64,000 nucleotides of DNA from Tetrahymena elliotti 4EA (Eukaryota > Ciliophora > Oligohymenophorea > Hymenostomatida > Tetrahymenidae): the NCBI GenBank assembly GCA_000231825.2, contig JH720295.1, positions 2,240,890-2,304,889 on the forward strand, in the 5' to 3' direction. Both the position numbers and the translations under genes were made by a program. Below, one piece after another: positions 25,076 to 37,290 of the stretch (position 1 is the stretch's first letter; the number at the start of each line of letters is the position of its first letter). A model generated the notes under the pieces. That model saw nothing but the letters and a program-made list of their open reading frames with translations. It was not told the DNA's origin and did no database searches.

Positions 25076-26419
25076 ATGAAAGAAATAATATCAATTCATG
25101 TTGGTTAATCAGGAATTTAAGCTGGAAATGCATGCTGGGAATTATTCTGTCTTGAGCATGATATCTAGCCTGATTGTAAAGCAATTTAAAACTCTAATTT
25201 AGAAGAAGATTTGAAGACAAATTTTTTCTAAGAAATAAAATAAGATTAATTTGTTCCTAGGTGTGTATATTTGGATCTTGAATCTGCAGCTATTGATGAA
25301 GTTAAAACAAGTTATTAAAAAAATTTATTTGATCCGGATTTTTTAGTTTCCGCCAATTTAAATTCTGCTTGGAATTTTGGTCGAGGTTAAAATCTCATTT
25401 CTAATGAATTTATTGATACATGTATGGATAAAATTAGAAAATAAGCTGAGAGTTGCTCAGAGCTCTAAGGTTTTTTGATTTATAACTCTGTTGGAGGAGG
25501 TACAGGCTCAGGTTTTGGTTCACTTATTACAAGTAAAATAAAAGAAAACTTTTAGAAATAAAGCAATTTAGGTTTAACTATTTATCCATCTGATTCAATG
25601 TAGAAATCATAATTTGAGTCATATAATTCAGTTCTAGCAATAAAAAATTAGATTGAAAATGGAGATGTTAATATTGTATTAGATAATGAAGCTATTTATG
25701 ACATATGTAAAATAAATCTTGATATTTAAAAACCTACATACACAGACTTGAATAAAATTATTGCTTAAGCTGTAAGCTAATTGACTTGTTCCCTAAGGTT
25801 TAGTAGTTCTATACTGACAAATTTATAAGATTTTCAACAGAATTTAATACCATCATATACCAAATTTTGTTTTATGCTTTCCTCATATTCACCTATTTTA
25901 AAATTTGATAATATAAATTAGACTTAGTTTACTGTGTAAGAAATAAGTAATTTTCTTTTTTAACCAAGTAACATGATGGCTAAATGTAATCCTAGCAAAG
26001 GTCAATATATGGCTATCAATATTACATTTAGAGGTAAAGACATTGTACCAAAAGATGTCTCCATTTGTTTCGGTTAGTGGAAATATAATTAAACTATGAA
26101 ATTGGTTGATTGGCGTAAATAAGTTTTATAAGTGGGAATAAATTACAATTCTCCTAAGACAGTTGTTCCTGGAAGCATATTTTAACATTTTGATAAATCA
26201 GTTTCTATGATATCTAATTCAACTTCAATTTCTGAAGTATTTTCTAGAATTAACTAATAATTTGATTCAATTTATTCTAAAAAAGAGTTCATCGATATTT
26301 TTAAAAGTGATGGAATAGAAGAATAATAATTATTTGAGGCAAGAGAAGAATTAGGATTATTAGAATAAGATTACTAAGAAGCTCAGAAAATTTAAGATGA
26401 TTCTGATGAACAAAAGTGA
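25076..26419 (+). CDS. ALT-like: divergent alpha-like tubulin
   Basis: Intronless, 447 aa, close to the usual 449-451 of alpha-tubulin. The start reads [20 protein letters not shown]; the GTP-binding signature is GGGTGSG; and [23 protein letters not shown] and [15 protein letters not shown] mark it as the alpha class. Departures from canonical alpha-tubulin: the catalytic Glu254 position is Asp (in [10 protein letters not shown]), the K40 loop is rewritten, the T5 and M-loop areas diverge, and the C-terminal tail is short and ends DDSDEQK without the EEY end. Tetrahymena is known to carry non-canonical alpha-like (ALT) and beta-like (BLT) tubulins, probably used in special microtubules; this looks like one of the ALT group. 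The Asp at 254 may slow GTP hydrolysis (inference). Confidence 0.93.
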
Positions 26420-26561
26420 ACAATAAAAAAACTCTGATATTTCAAAATATTTTCAAAATAAAGAAAAATATTTTTAATAAAATAATTAAATTAGAAAGGG
26501 GGTTAGTTATATAGCTAGCTGTTCCTGGTTTTGAAATACTAAAAATAACTGAAATTCTGCT

Positions 26562-27240
26562 TCACTGATTAATTAATTGACTTTCTGGCTCAACCATTTC
26601 TGTGATTTCAATACCTAGAACAAGCTCTCCTTAGTAATATACTAATTTAACTGAAGTTGAATAATCAATACTCAATATCTTAAATAAGAAAAGACCTAAA
26701 ATTATATTTTAGAGATAATTTGTAAAATTTAATTTATATTTTAAAATTTAAATGCTTTAATTTAAAAATTATATTTTATATTTTATTCCTAATCATGAAT
26801 TAACTAATGATTGTAAATAAATACATAAATCAAGCAATCAGTTTCATAATCATAATAAATAAAATCAATAAAAATAAATCAAAATAAGAAACTCCAAATT
26901 TTATATTTTTGTTTTCTAGTTTGACTTTTCTCTATTATTTGGCTCACATAATTAATACATTCAAAGTTATATTTTATTAAATTGCTTATACCAACTCCAA
27001 CTATCTATTAGGAAGAAGATTAATCAAACTGCCCATATTATAAAACTTTTCATTAGTTTATCTTTGCTCTGCTATTCTTAACTTTATTTTCTATTGTTCT
27101 AGTTTGATAGTGTTTGTTGTATTTTCTATGATTATTTAAATTTCCTCATATTTTTTTAAGATCTTGTAGGAGTGCGTTATTATTTAATAGAGATATTAAG
27201 TAAGGGTAAATATTTATTTTCTTTCAAAAAAATGAAGATA
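26562..27240 (-). pseudogene. coiled-coil protein gene with an apparent 1-nt frameshift
   Basis: The 3' exon (26562-26678) encodes an acidic end, ...YYQGELVLGIEITEM..., that stops at TGA. The upstream exon begins near 27220 and ends at 26992; it codes for a Glu/Gln/Lys-rich helix, ...IENTTNTIKLEQQKIK..., then NMGSLINLLPN. Going upstream, the frame breaks at a run of seven T at 27151-27157 (seven A on the coding strand): the sequence before it, ...SLLNNNALLQDLKK, continues only if one base is skipped. No intron fits there. The 5' end was not found. It may be a sequencing indel in a live gene or a real pseudogene. Confidence 0.45.
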
Positions 27241-27351
27241 ATTAATGTAATACTTTTGATGAAAATTAAAAAATCAAATTAAAAAGATTTAAATTTTGTA
27301 ATAAAATTTTAAATAAATTACTTTAATATGATGATTTTGATTGGCTTTAAT

Positions 27352-27706
27352 GTAAAGTCAAAAAATAATTAAAAAAATAAAGATATTAATAATGAATAAA
27401 AATAAAATTATCAGAACTTAAAATCAATTTTTTTGAAGGTTAAGCTAATTGAGTTAGGAAAACTATATATGAAAAAGAAAATAGTGTTAACAAATTAATT
27501 AATAAATGAATTAAATTATTAAGTTAAAAAATAATTAAAAAAAATAAAGATATTAATAATGAATAAAAATAAAATTAAAAAATCAATTTTTTTGAAGGTT
27601 AAGTGGATTGAGTAAGTAAGTAAGTAAGTAAGGAAGAATAGATTTCAATAAGAAAATAGTATTAACTAATTTATTAATTAATAAATGAATTAAATTAGTA
27701 AGGTTA
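27352..27706. repeat. tandem duplication, about 178 bp x 2
   Basis: The two units each run from AAAAAATAATTAAAAAAA through TAATGAATAAAAATAAAATT, TCAATTTTTTTGAAGGTTAAG and end in AATAAATGAATTAAATTA.TAAG. The second unit has an added (GTAA)n run. No coding potential. It lies between two minus-strand genes. Confidence 0.8.
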
Positions 27707-27835
27707 TAATTTTTTACACTATGAATATAAAAATAGAATAAAGGAATAAAGTAATTTGCATTTAGTATATATAGTAAGTAGTAGTATTAGTAAAGTTCTA
27801 TGATTAAAATATATTTATTTTCTTTTATTTAAATT

Positions 27836-28762
27836 TCATTCTAATCCTTGGGCTTCAAATTTCTTTTGTGCTTTTTCAAGCATTACATAATGGAATATTT
27901 TTTCATCAGGAGTTAAATTTTGAAAACTTCCATAAAGCTTAATCATATCTGGAAGGGCTATACGACCTTCATGAAACATGCTATATGATAGTAAGAAGCT
28001 TCCAATTGAGTATAAAATTGAGAAATGAAAGGATTTCTTTTGAAAATAACCTCTGTTAACCTATATTTTATTAAAAGTAATAAATGAATAAAAGAAAAAT
28101 TATGGTATAATATTCAAAAACTATTAATTAATTATTATTTGATTGTGGGAATTCTAATTTGATTTTTTGTTTACAAATTAAGTACATTAGATTTAAATTA
28201 GTTAAAAAATATGAATGAATAGCTATTAATCATTTATTTATTTGCTTAGTTGAAGATTTAAATTAAACAGGCTATTGCAACAAAATTAAATAAAAAGAAT
28301 TAAGCAGTATTTATTTACCAGCTAGTAGTAGATACCTTCAATGACTCTCATATAAGCTAGCATTCTCCAGTTGTAGAGGTTTGTTTTGCCTTAGTAGAAA
28401 TACATAGCTAAGTAGGATGAGATAAACCCACTAAAAAAGGCATTAAAACCACTATCTTTTTGAGTGATAAGTCTAAGCAAACACTAGACAGCTTTTAAAA
28501 GACATGTCTGTGAGCAGAAAAACAAAGATAAATAATAGAAATCTTTTGTAAAGAATCCATTAATCAAGTTTTGTTGCTTCTTTTTTGAAATTAGACAAGT
28601 TAAAATGTGAACTGCTGACTTAATAATAAATCCTAAACCAAAGGACTTAGCTAGCCCTTGAATCGCATTTTTAAAGCAACTGCCGCTGTGATTGCAGTGA
28701 ACAGTCTTTCCTTTAAAGAACTGTTGTATAATGTTAATTTTCTTTTTGTTATTCAATTCCAT
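27836..28762 (-). CDS. TMEM135/PMP24-type membrane protein, 222 aa
   Basis: Two exons, 28319-28762 and 27836-28060, with a 258-bp intron. Near residue 22 the sequence has CNHSGSCFKNAIQGLAKSFG, which fits the Cys-rich N-terminal motif of TMEM135 (C-x-H-x3-C followed by a Gly-rich membrane helix). Further segments, FNAFFSGFISSYLAMYF and YMRVIEGIYYQL, match the Gly-containing repeats of the TMEM135/PMP24 (Tim17-like) superfamily. A last membrane segment and a charged, helical C-terminus with FHYVMLEKAQKKF follow. Relatives act in peroxisome or mitochondrial dynamics and lipid metabolism. At 222 aa it is half the length of human TMEM135, so it may be a one-unit ciliate form. Confidence 0.65.
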
Positions 28763-28883
28763 TTAATTGGGATCTTAAAAGGGATTTGCTTGCTTTTTTT
28801 TTAAAAAATGAAGATCTACTCTACTTGCTTATTTGATCGTTATTTTAATTTTTTTTGTTAAGATTTAAATACAAGAAAAGAGT

Positions 28884-29522
28884 TCAATTAATTTAATATG
28901 TAATGAGTGCAAAAAAATAATAGAAAACTAGTAAAGAAAAAGATTATTTATTATTTTGATTAGATTGCTACCTGATAATAAAAATAATAATGAAGAAATA
29001 AATTATTAATTTCTGTGTTTATTTTTTTGATTGTTTTCTAGTACGCTGATTTAGATGTTTTTTTTCAATAATGACATAGAAAGTAGTAAAAATAGAACAA
29101 CTTAATTAATTAAGAATAAAGTAAATTTATTTAAAAAACAAGCAAAACCTGAAATTTTCTATTTTAGGAACATTAGTTGTTGTTTAGAATAATTCTTTAA
29201 TTAATACATCACCTATTAAAAGGTATTAATGAGCAATCTATTTAATAAATTACTAATGTTTAATACGTATTATTTATTCGACCATATTGTGAAAATCCTT
29301 TTGAGTCTTCTTTCTTATCTCCTTCACAAACCCCAAAAACTATTCAAAAAATCTATTTTTTTCTTCACCAACTTCTTACATTATAATTACTTTTATAAAC
29401 ATTCTCTTCTTTTCTGAATCTTTTTATTACAATAAAATCAAAACAATATCTATTATATTCAAAAATTTTAAATGAAGATGAGATAATTATCTTACTGATT
29501 GCTCTTTTATAGTGGAAATCAT
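28884..29522 (-). CDS. possible small protein, ~196 aa, unknown
   Basis: Exon 1 (29149-29522) begins at ATG and reads as a Glu/Lys/Gln/His-rich helical protein (for example KKTQKDFHNMVEQIIRIKHQ and LIGDVLIKELFQ), with composition unlike the surrounding DNA. A 48-bp GT...AG intron (29101-29148) and a second exon to the TGA at 28884 keep the frame; the last 40 residues become low-complexity, so the true end may be earlier. No family recognised. It lies 120 bp upstream of the TMEM135-like gene on the same strand. Confidence 0.4.
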
Positions 29523-29677
29523 AGAAAAATATATTATCTAATCAAACAATAAAAAAAATAGAAAATTTTTTCATTTGACAATCACCTTTCAAAATTTTCT
29601 GTTGCTTTACCTGATAAACACTCTCAAAATAGACAAGCAAAAGGTAAATTTAAAAAATGCAAATTTTCATTAGCTAT

Positions 29678-30133
29678 TCATTTAAGTTAAAAGAATAAAT
29701 CAAAGAATATAAAATGAATGGTCACTTATTTGTTTTTATTAAAATATAATGCCATTTTTTGATATTTATTATCATTTATTGTAGAAAAAAAGCTTAAAGC
29801 TTAAAAAACATGAAATAGAACATAAGAACTAATTAGATTAATATTTTTAAAATAGAAGTGTTTTTGTAGCTATAAAAAATAATTTGAAATTTTAATAGAT
29901 TATCTATTGATTTAAAATATTCTCTTTGGAATTTTTGGAATTGATTATAATAGAAAAAGAATTTAAAAGATTTAAAGGATTTTTTAATAAAGCTGATATT
30001 AAAAGCGTTTGGAATCAAAATAAATTAGCTTAAATAATATGTGCTTATCTTTATTATTCAAATAAAAAGGAAATTCTTCTGCAATGACACCTATCCCAAA
30101 ATTTTACAATTTCTTTTAATAAAACTACAACAT
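29678..30133 (-). CDS. weak ORF, 151 aa
   Basis: Open frame from ATG to TGA. Only the first 40 residues (around VIAEEFPFYLNNKDKH) look protein-like; the rest is Phe/Ile/Leu/Gln-rich and could be chance in this code and composition. Listed so that the stretch is not left undescribed. Confidence 0.15.
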
Positions 30134-31370
30134 TTAGCAATATTAATTTACAATCTTATTTCGTCATGATAACTATTTTTATTTCAGAAAGATGCATACT
30201 TTTAAATGCGTTTTAAGCGTAATTAACAATTTTGGACAATCAATAATATTACCAAAAATCAACCTATTTAATTGTATATACAAACTTTATTTTCCTTTTA
30301 CTCTCCTTATTCAAAGCTATGTATATATCTTATTCTCTATTATCTCAAACCATTTCTTTTTAAATACAATATTTAGAAAACAAACACTTGATAATAAATA
30401 TAATAGATTTCTCTTTTAGATGTATATCAAACTAAAACTTTTTCTTTTCAAATTATTTTAAATATTTTTTTAATTAATAAAATAAAATTTATCTAAATAA
30501 TTAGAAGTATGACAATGTCATCAAAATCAAAAGATCCTTCAATTTATACGAAAGTATATCATATAAAATTTATATATTATTAGATATATAGATAATTTTT
30601 TTTGAGTTTAGAAATAACTACATAATTTGATTTGAATTTTAAAAAAGATATTCCTATGTTAAATTTAATAAAAAAATCAAAACAAAATTCATCAAAATTT
30701 TTTTTTTGTTAAATTAATATGAAAAATATTTGATTTATCTTTTTATTTTTTTAATTGGATTTATTTTAATTTTATTATTCTGAAATCTTTCTATTTTTTA
30801 AAAATGAGCAATTATTTAAAAAATATTTCTAATAAAGCAAAATCCAACTGGAAAATTTAGAAGCCAATTCTTATTAGTATCATGAATATGAATTATTATT
30901 ATTTTGAATTTAAATTTGATAACTCAAAAATTTTGTGAAAACAATAAAGACATTCTAATTGCTTTGAAAAATATATCAATCAATGCAAGCATTATTTTTC
31001 AAAAGAAAATATTTAAAAATATTCAAAATGAAATGAATTAATAATTTGCTTCTTAATTTTTCCTTTTATTTTCTAACTATTCTGATAAAATTTGATAAAA
31101 AATATGATGTAATTTTTAAGTATATTCAAAGCAAGTGAATCTAAAAATTAAAAGCGTGACACCTTAGCTTTTCACTGTATTCGAAATGTTATATTTGATT
31201 TTGGTTATGTTGTTTGTATATTTTTTGTTTGTTTGTGTTATTTGTTTTCTTGTTTTTGCTTATCTTTCTTTCTTTTTCTTTTTGGGTTATTTTTAATTCT
31301 TTCTTTTTTAATTCTTTTATAATTTTATCTTTTTCTTTTTAAATATCTTTCTTTCTTTCTTTTTATTAGA
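30134..31370. other. AT-rich spacer with T-rich tract
   Basis: No supported gene. At 31200-31370 there is a long pyrimidine tract with CTTT repeats directly next to the probable pseudogene below. Confidence 0.4.
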
Positions 31371-31371
31371 G

Positions 31372-32153
31372 ACGAGAGTTTTATTTCGAAGCAGTTGGAA
31401 GTTCTCAATTATTTTCATTCAATTTTCTGAGCTTTTTATTAAAAAATACTAATTATATATTATTAGAGAGAAAATTCGTGAGTGGAGCTAATAAACATTC
31501 TAGGTTGCTGAGGGTTCCAGATTTGCTAAAAGGATTAATGACTTTGAACTCAATCCATCTGTCTTTTTCGTCTTCTCTAAGAGTCCAAAAACAGTTGGAT
31601 GAATACCAACATCTTTCTCCAGTTCAGCGAGATGATGCGAAACATTTTACTTAATCTAAGTTAAAACTGTTGATATCAATGAGGGAGATGAGTTGTGAAT
31701 GCAAAATTAATTTAAAATTATTGCATTGGTTGAAAAACTTTAAGTAGATTTTTATTGAAGTAGTATCATCATATTTTGCAGGATAATTGACAATGACTAA
31801 CTCCAATATCTAATATTGCATAGCTAGATTTTCGGTAAAAAATCTACTTATTCCTCTGTATAATGTTTAAAAACTTATGATATCAACTGATTAAGCAAAA
31901 AAAGCTAGGCATCTTTTTTTTCCTAAAAGCGATTTTAGTAGCTGAAATGCAAATCCTTAATTTCCTCTGTTTATTTTTTGCTTCTCACTTTTTAATCAAA
32001 AAATAAATATTTAATTATTATATTCAATTTGTCTTTTCCTCCCTTTAAATAAAATTAAATTCAAATTAATTTTTCCCCTCCTCTTCTTTTTCTTCAGAAA
32101 TCAAAATATCTTAATTAATTTCATAATCAAATAAGTGGAATTCAAACATTCTC
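31372..32153 (-). pseudogene. probable pseudogene of unknown protein
   Basis: This segment is visibly richer in G+C than its surroundings. On the minus strand a protein-like frame starts at an ATG near 32153 with an acidic segment containing EEKEEEGKN, breaks by a frameshift near 32030 (no GT donor is available to splice it), continues from about 32005 as ...AQSVDIISFQTLYRG...LELVIVNYPAKYDD..., meets an in-frame TGA near 31640 just after KCFASSR, and continues as ...FWTLREDEKDRWIEF... to about 31430. Codon choice (AGA, TAA for Gln) is native on this strand. Two disablements make a decayed gene the simplest reading. Both strands carry other long open frames here, so the strand is not certain. 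Confidence 0.4.
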
Positions 32154-32189
32154 GCAAGTAATCAATAAAACTTAAATGTATGTATCATC

Positions 32190-32560
32190 TCTATCTCAAA
32201 AAATACATTATTAAAATTTAAAGAAGAAACCCTAGTAATTTATTCATTTTTTATTTGTTGAAAGTAATCTATATGAAAATGAAAATCCTCTTTACATTCA
32301 TACAAAGATGAAATATTTTACTTATTGGAATAAAAAACATCAATAGAATTAAATTTATTTATCATTTCTAGCAGTAAATCAATATTATTAAAATTGAAAG
32401 AAGAAATCCCATTTATTCATTCATTTTCTATAAACAAAAAATCTAATAATCATTCAGATAAAATATCAACAAGGCTTATCAATTCTATCAAATTCTCAAA
32501 AAATACATTATTAATATTGAAAGAAGAAATTCTATTTATTTATTTCTTTATCCATTGTTT
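32190..32560. repeat. three short dispersed direct repeats
   Basis: Copies at about 32196-32265, 32370-32430 and 32485-32555 share (TCAAAAAATACATTATTAA) and AATTGAAAGAAGAAA followed by a T/A-rich TTTATTCATT run. Spacing is 100-180 bp. No coding potential. Confidence 0.6.
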
Positions 32561-32737
32561 ATTTATAACGAGCATGCATGTATGCAAATGAAAATAAAAA
32601 TCTAAAAATCATTCATAAGAATTATTTTATTTTTTTAAATAAAGATAATTGAATTCATTTAAAATTTAATTCTTTAAGTAAAAATTAAGCTTTATCCTTG
32701 TGAAATTGAAATAATTGATTAAATTTAATAATTTTAA

Positions 32738-33733
32738 ATGATGTTATTGCTTGAAAGTATAGTAGAAGATAATTTCTTAATAAAATATCTTGTTTATCCT
32801 TTAGGATTGCTGTTGGTTTTAATTTTAACATATTTCTTAGCAAAGTTTTTGATAACTGAGATATATTTCACACTCATAAAAAAGAGATTAAATTTGAAAG
32901 AAGGACTTGTTATAATATTAACTGGTGGAAGTAATGGCATTGGTTTATAATTATCCTATACTTTGGCTAATAAACATGGAAAAGATATTATATTATTGAT
33001 TTTTGATGTTTAGGAAAATAAAGAATAAATAAATCATTTAAAAACTAAATGCAAAGCAGCTGAGTTTATTTACTGTGATTTGAGTGAATAAAAATAAGTT
33101 GAATTGGCATTTGAGAATGTGATTTAAAAATATAATGCTGTTGACATTTTAATAAACAATGCAGCTGTTGCTTTAATAGAGTATTTTAATGATATGACAA
33201 TCTAATCCTTTAACAAAGCTTAATAAATTAATTTATTATCTTATATGAAATTGACTCATCTCTTTTTAAATTAGAAAAATTTTGATAATAAAAAAGACAA
33301 GAGCATCCTTTTTATGGGCTCTGTTGCTGGATTTTAAGTAGGACTAAAAACATCTGAATATGCTTCTTCTAAATTTGGTTTAGTTATGTTTAACGAAGCT
33401 TTAAGAGCTGAATTAAAAACAAACGATTAATTCAAACGTGTTCAACTTACAATTATAAATCCTTACTAAGTCGATACAGAGCTATTTAAAGGATTTCAAA
33501 CATTTTTTAAATCACTCTTTCCTACTTTGAGTGTAAAGAAAGTCGCTTAAACAGTTTATAATAGTTTAATTTAAAGAAGAAATATTGTTTTCATTAACTG
33601 GCATTATGAGGTATTCATTTTTTTTATTTCTAACTTACCTGCATGGATAAAAGACTTGGCTGGTCTTATCACACTGAAAGGTACACTAAATACTTTAGTA
33701 GGCAAAGATTAAAAATTTCCTTCTAAATAATGA
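32738..33733 (+). CDS. short-chain dehydrogenase/reductase, SDR16C-like
   Basis: Intronless, 331 aa. An N-terminal membrane segment (about residues 15-38) anchors the protein. The Rossmann nucleotide motif is TGGSNGIG (about 64-71), the NNAG-equivalent is INNAAV, the catalytic Ser lies in SVAG and the Tyr/Lys pair in YASSK. After this come NPYQVDTELFKGFQ and a hydrophobic C-terminal region. This arrangement (membrane anchor, TGxxxGIG, YxxxK, P-x3-T-x2-F) matches SDR16C proteins such as RDH10, RDHE2 and HSD17B11, which oxidise or reduce retinoids, steroids or other lipophilic alcohols using NAD(P). The substrate in ciliates is unknown. 3-ketosphinganine reductase is the main alternative. Confidence 0.85.
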
Positions 33734-35990
33734 ATTAAAAATCAAAAACGAGTAAAAAATTATCCATATTTACTTAATGTAAAAAAAACCATTAGAAATA
33801 TTATTATGTCTTAATAAAAATAGTTATTGCATTAAAATCAATTGAAATAATTGAGAAAATATGTGTTAAATTTTTAAAAAACATTTTGTTATTTGTTTTA
33901 TCATTTTTATCATATCTTAAACAAATTAAGAAATTGAATAATAAACTTTTAATTTTGATTTCAATTTTATTAAACTCAACTAAATTTTTTATTATCAATA
34001 CTTTTAATTAATAAATCTATTTAATCTAGTGATTACGTTAAAACCAATTTAAATAATTTTTTAAATATATATTAAATAAACTAATTTAGGATTAAAAAAC
34101 AAAAACTAAGAATTTATTATCAATACTATTTTTTAACATTTCTAGTATTTCTTGTGATTACACGAAAATTAATTTAAATAATTTATAAAATATTTATTAA
34201 ATAAGGTATTTATTAAAACACTTTGTAATTTTAAAATATAAATTTTATTGTATCTTAAACAATTTTAATAACTTTTTAAAAATAATGCTTAGATATTTAT
34301 TATAAATAACAATATCTAAATATTAGTAGTATATATTAATATAAATTAAGGATTTCTCGAAATAAACACTAATATCTATCTATCTATCCTAAAAATGAAT
34401 ATAAATTAGTACATTGAAGCATATATTTCAATAATATACTAATAAATTTATTTTGTATGTTTATGGTTATACTGCAACTGAATATTTTTACAAACAGAGA
34501 TATATAAAAGAAATCTTGGTATCATCGCTTGGTAATATTTCATTAGGAAATTCTTAAATTACTTACGGATCAGATAGATACTATAAAAAGTTTAATTCTA
34601 ACCACTAAATTTTTCAATTATGCTTGCTTGCATGATAAGAAAAACAAACAAAAATAAAAAGACTAAGTATTCAAATACCTTATACTTAGTTAAATTTTTA
34701 AAATGTTTTTGAGTTATTTTTTATTAAATTTATTTAAAACAGAAAAATTCAAAAAAAAATGTAGCATCTAAGTAAATAAAGAGTACCAATTTATCAATTT
34801 TATATCTTTGTTGTTTATGATCAAAAATTTATCTGTTTTAATTAAAATCTCTTGTGTCTATTTTTTTATTAATTTAATAAATGAGTTAATTGTAAGCAAT
34901 TTTTGTTTAAAATTTTTTTTTTGCTGTTTTAATAATACTTATATTAAGTAAATTCGAGCTTTTCAAAGTTTTTTTTGCAAAACAAAACATTTAAAATCAG
35001 ATTAAAATGAAAGAGGATATGGAATTAAGATCTAATATCATTTTTTATAATTTTTCAAGAATAACTAATTGATAATTAATTGATGATAAAATAGTTTTTC
35101 AGCTTATCCGCCTTTTAGAAATTAACTCAATTCAAATATTAATAAATTTGAGTAAAACATAATTAATTTATAAATGATTGGTGTTTTAATAAAACTTAAA
35201 TCACAAGAGATAATACTTGGATTGAAAAAAATCAATTTAGCCAAATTATCATTTTATTTTTTGGATACAATTAAATTCAGTTGATTTCATATTTTATGAG
35301 AATTTATTTGTATATTTTTCACTAATGTTTATATATTTTTATAAGGGAATTTCAGGTACCCATAAAAGTTTTGGGGTATTTGAATATTTTTCATTGAAGA
35401 ATTTTGATCTTATTTCAAATTTTGTTCATTTTCTGGTCTGAATTAATGAGGATTTAGAGTATATTTTTTTGTATTTTTGATAATTCTGCAAATGAATATT
35501 TTATAAAGAGAAATATATAAAAGAAATTTTAATAACATCTTTTGTTATATTTTATGAGGAAATTCTGAAATTACTTTCAAATTAGATCTAGATTAACAAA
35601 GAATTTTTGCAATAAGATAACAAACATAATTAAAAAGAAGATTTGTTTCATTTAAAACATTTTTTAAACTTCCTATTAAAATGATTTAGATGAAACTGCT
35701 ATCATACAAAATATAAAAAATGAAGCCTCCTTCTTTATCAATTCTATGTCTAATTATAACAATATTTCTAAAAAGCAAAAAAAAACTGAGTAAATAAATG
35801 AGATAAAGATTAACCTTTAACTATATCTTCTATTTATTTTATGAAATAGACAAAAACTGAGATTCAAATATGTAAAATCTTTTATCACTAAAAATAAAAG
35901 AAAATTGTACTATTTAAATATAATTGATAACTTATTTGATAATTATTATTGAACAAATAACAAATCTCAAAAGAATTTTTTTAAAAAAAA
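33734..35990. other. 5' border of the tandem amplicon
   Basis: The first 700 bp are AT-rich with no gene. From about 34440 the sequence is homologous to the flanks of the downstream small-gene copies; 34680-35215, for example, corresponds to 36530-37070 and in part to 40330-40780 and 41955-42360. No cysteine-rich gene is present in the 34.4-35.5 kb part, so it looks like a truncated unit. Confidence 0.6.
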
Positions 35991-36242
35991 ATGAGCATCT
36001 AAAAGATCCTTGCTGCTTTGATTTTAACTGGCTTAACAATTTCTTTGGTCATTTTTGGTCTAAAATTGAACAAAAAATCAGAAGAATCATCTTTCCTTGG
36101 TTAAAAAGACATGTGCATTAAATCAGAAGACTATTGCTCTTGGTATGCTTAACTTCCTCATCTTGAAAATACTCCATGCTGCCATGGATCAACATGTGAT
36201 AATACATCTTTATATCCTTATTGTAAGCCAGATAGAAAATGA
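35991..36242 (+). CDS. six-cysteine secreted/anchored miniprotein, copy 1
   Basis: 83 aa, intronless. Residues 7-24 are hydrophobic (LAALILTGLTISLVIFG) and act as signal peptide or anchor. A short polar linker with NKKSEES follows, then a C-terminal domain with six cysteines: C-x6-C-x13-CC-x4-C-x8-C. This spacing is the inhibitor-cystine-knot (knottin) framework. It lacks disulphide-free lysines or a processing site that I recognise. Function unknown: defence peptide, pheromone-like signal, granule matrix or protease inhibitor are all possible. All copies start with M-x-I-Q-K, keeping TAA/TAG as the fourth codon. Confidence 0.75.
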
Positions 36243-37290
36243 GTGATATAAACTAATTGATCCAAATACCTAAAGAGAAATAAAAAAATTATAAAAATAT
36301 TTATTTAAATAAACAAATAAAGGTTTGCTTTTCTTCCAAATATAAATATTATCTTCATTTCTAATCTGTGAATTTTATTTATTTATGTTATTTTTTACAA
36401 TATTTGATATTTTGTTTCTTATAATTCAATTTACTAATAATACTCATCAATGAATACCAAAACTACTTAGCTGGTTTCACTCTAAGTTAAAAGCCTTAAT
36501 ATTATCCAAGTATTCAAATAGTTTTTTAATCATCTTGATGTTAAATTTTAAAAATATTTTAGTTATTTTTAATTAAATTTATTTAAAGCAGAAAAATTTA
36601 AAAAAAGGTAGAGTTAAAGGAAATAAAAGGGTTCTAACTTATAAATTTTATATATTTATTTTTTGTGATCAAAAATTGATTTATTTCAATTAAAATCTCT
36701 CACTTTTATATTTTTTATTGATTTAATTATTAAATGTGTTAATTCTTAAGGATTTTCATTAATAGTTTTTTTTTGCTGTTTTAATAATACTTAAAGAAAG
36801 AAAATTCTAGCTTTTCAAAGTTTTTTCACTAAACAAAGCATTTTGAATAAGATTAAAATGAAAGAGGATATAGTATTAATCTAATTTCATTTTTTATAAT
36901 TTTTCTTAACAAACTAAAAATAGATAATTAATTAATTGATCATAAATAATTGTTCAAAAGTTTTTTCAGTTTGTCTGCCTTCCGAAAGTAACTCAATTCA
37001 AATATTAATACATTTAAGTAAAGCATAATTAATTTATTTACAATTGGTGTTTTAATAAAACTTAATCACAAGAGATAATATTGAATTGAAAAAATATTAA
37101 AATTGTTATTTTATTTTTTGAATATAGTAAATAAAATTCAGTTCATTTCATATTTTATATATTTTATGAAAATTTATCTTTTTTTTCACTAATATTAATT
37201 TGATTTTTATTTTTCCAAGGAATAGAAATGTCTCTCCAAAATTTTTGGGGTATCTGAATATTTTTCATGTTAAATTAAAAAAAAATTTAC
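36243..37290. other. downstream flank of copy 1
   Basis: Non-coding repeat sequence homologous to the flanks of the other copies (see the array entry). No gene seen. Confidence 0.6.

Noticed and set aside
29229..29417. 62-aa plus-strand frame
   Set aside because: Opposite-strand shadow of the Glu/Lys-rich minus-strand frame at 28884-29522.
31630..31645. Selenocysteine codon
   Set aside because: A nearby frameshift also breaks the frame, so pseudogene decay is simpler.
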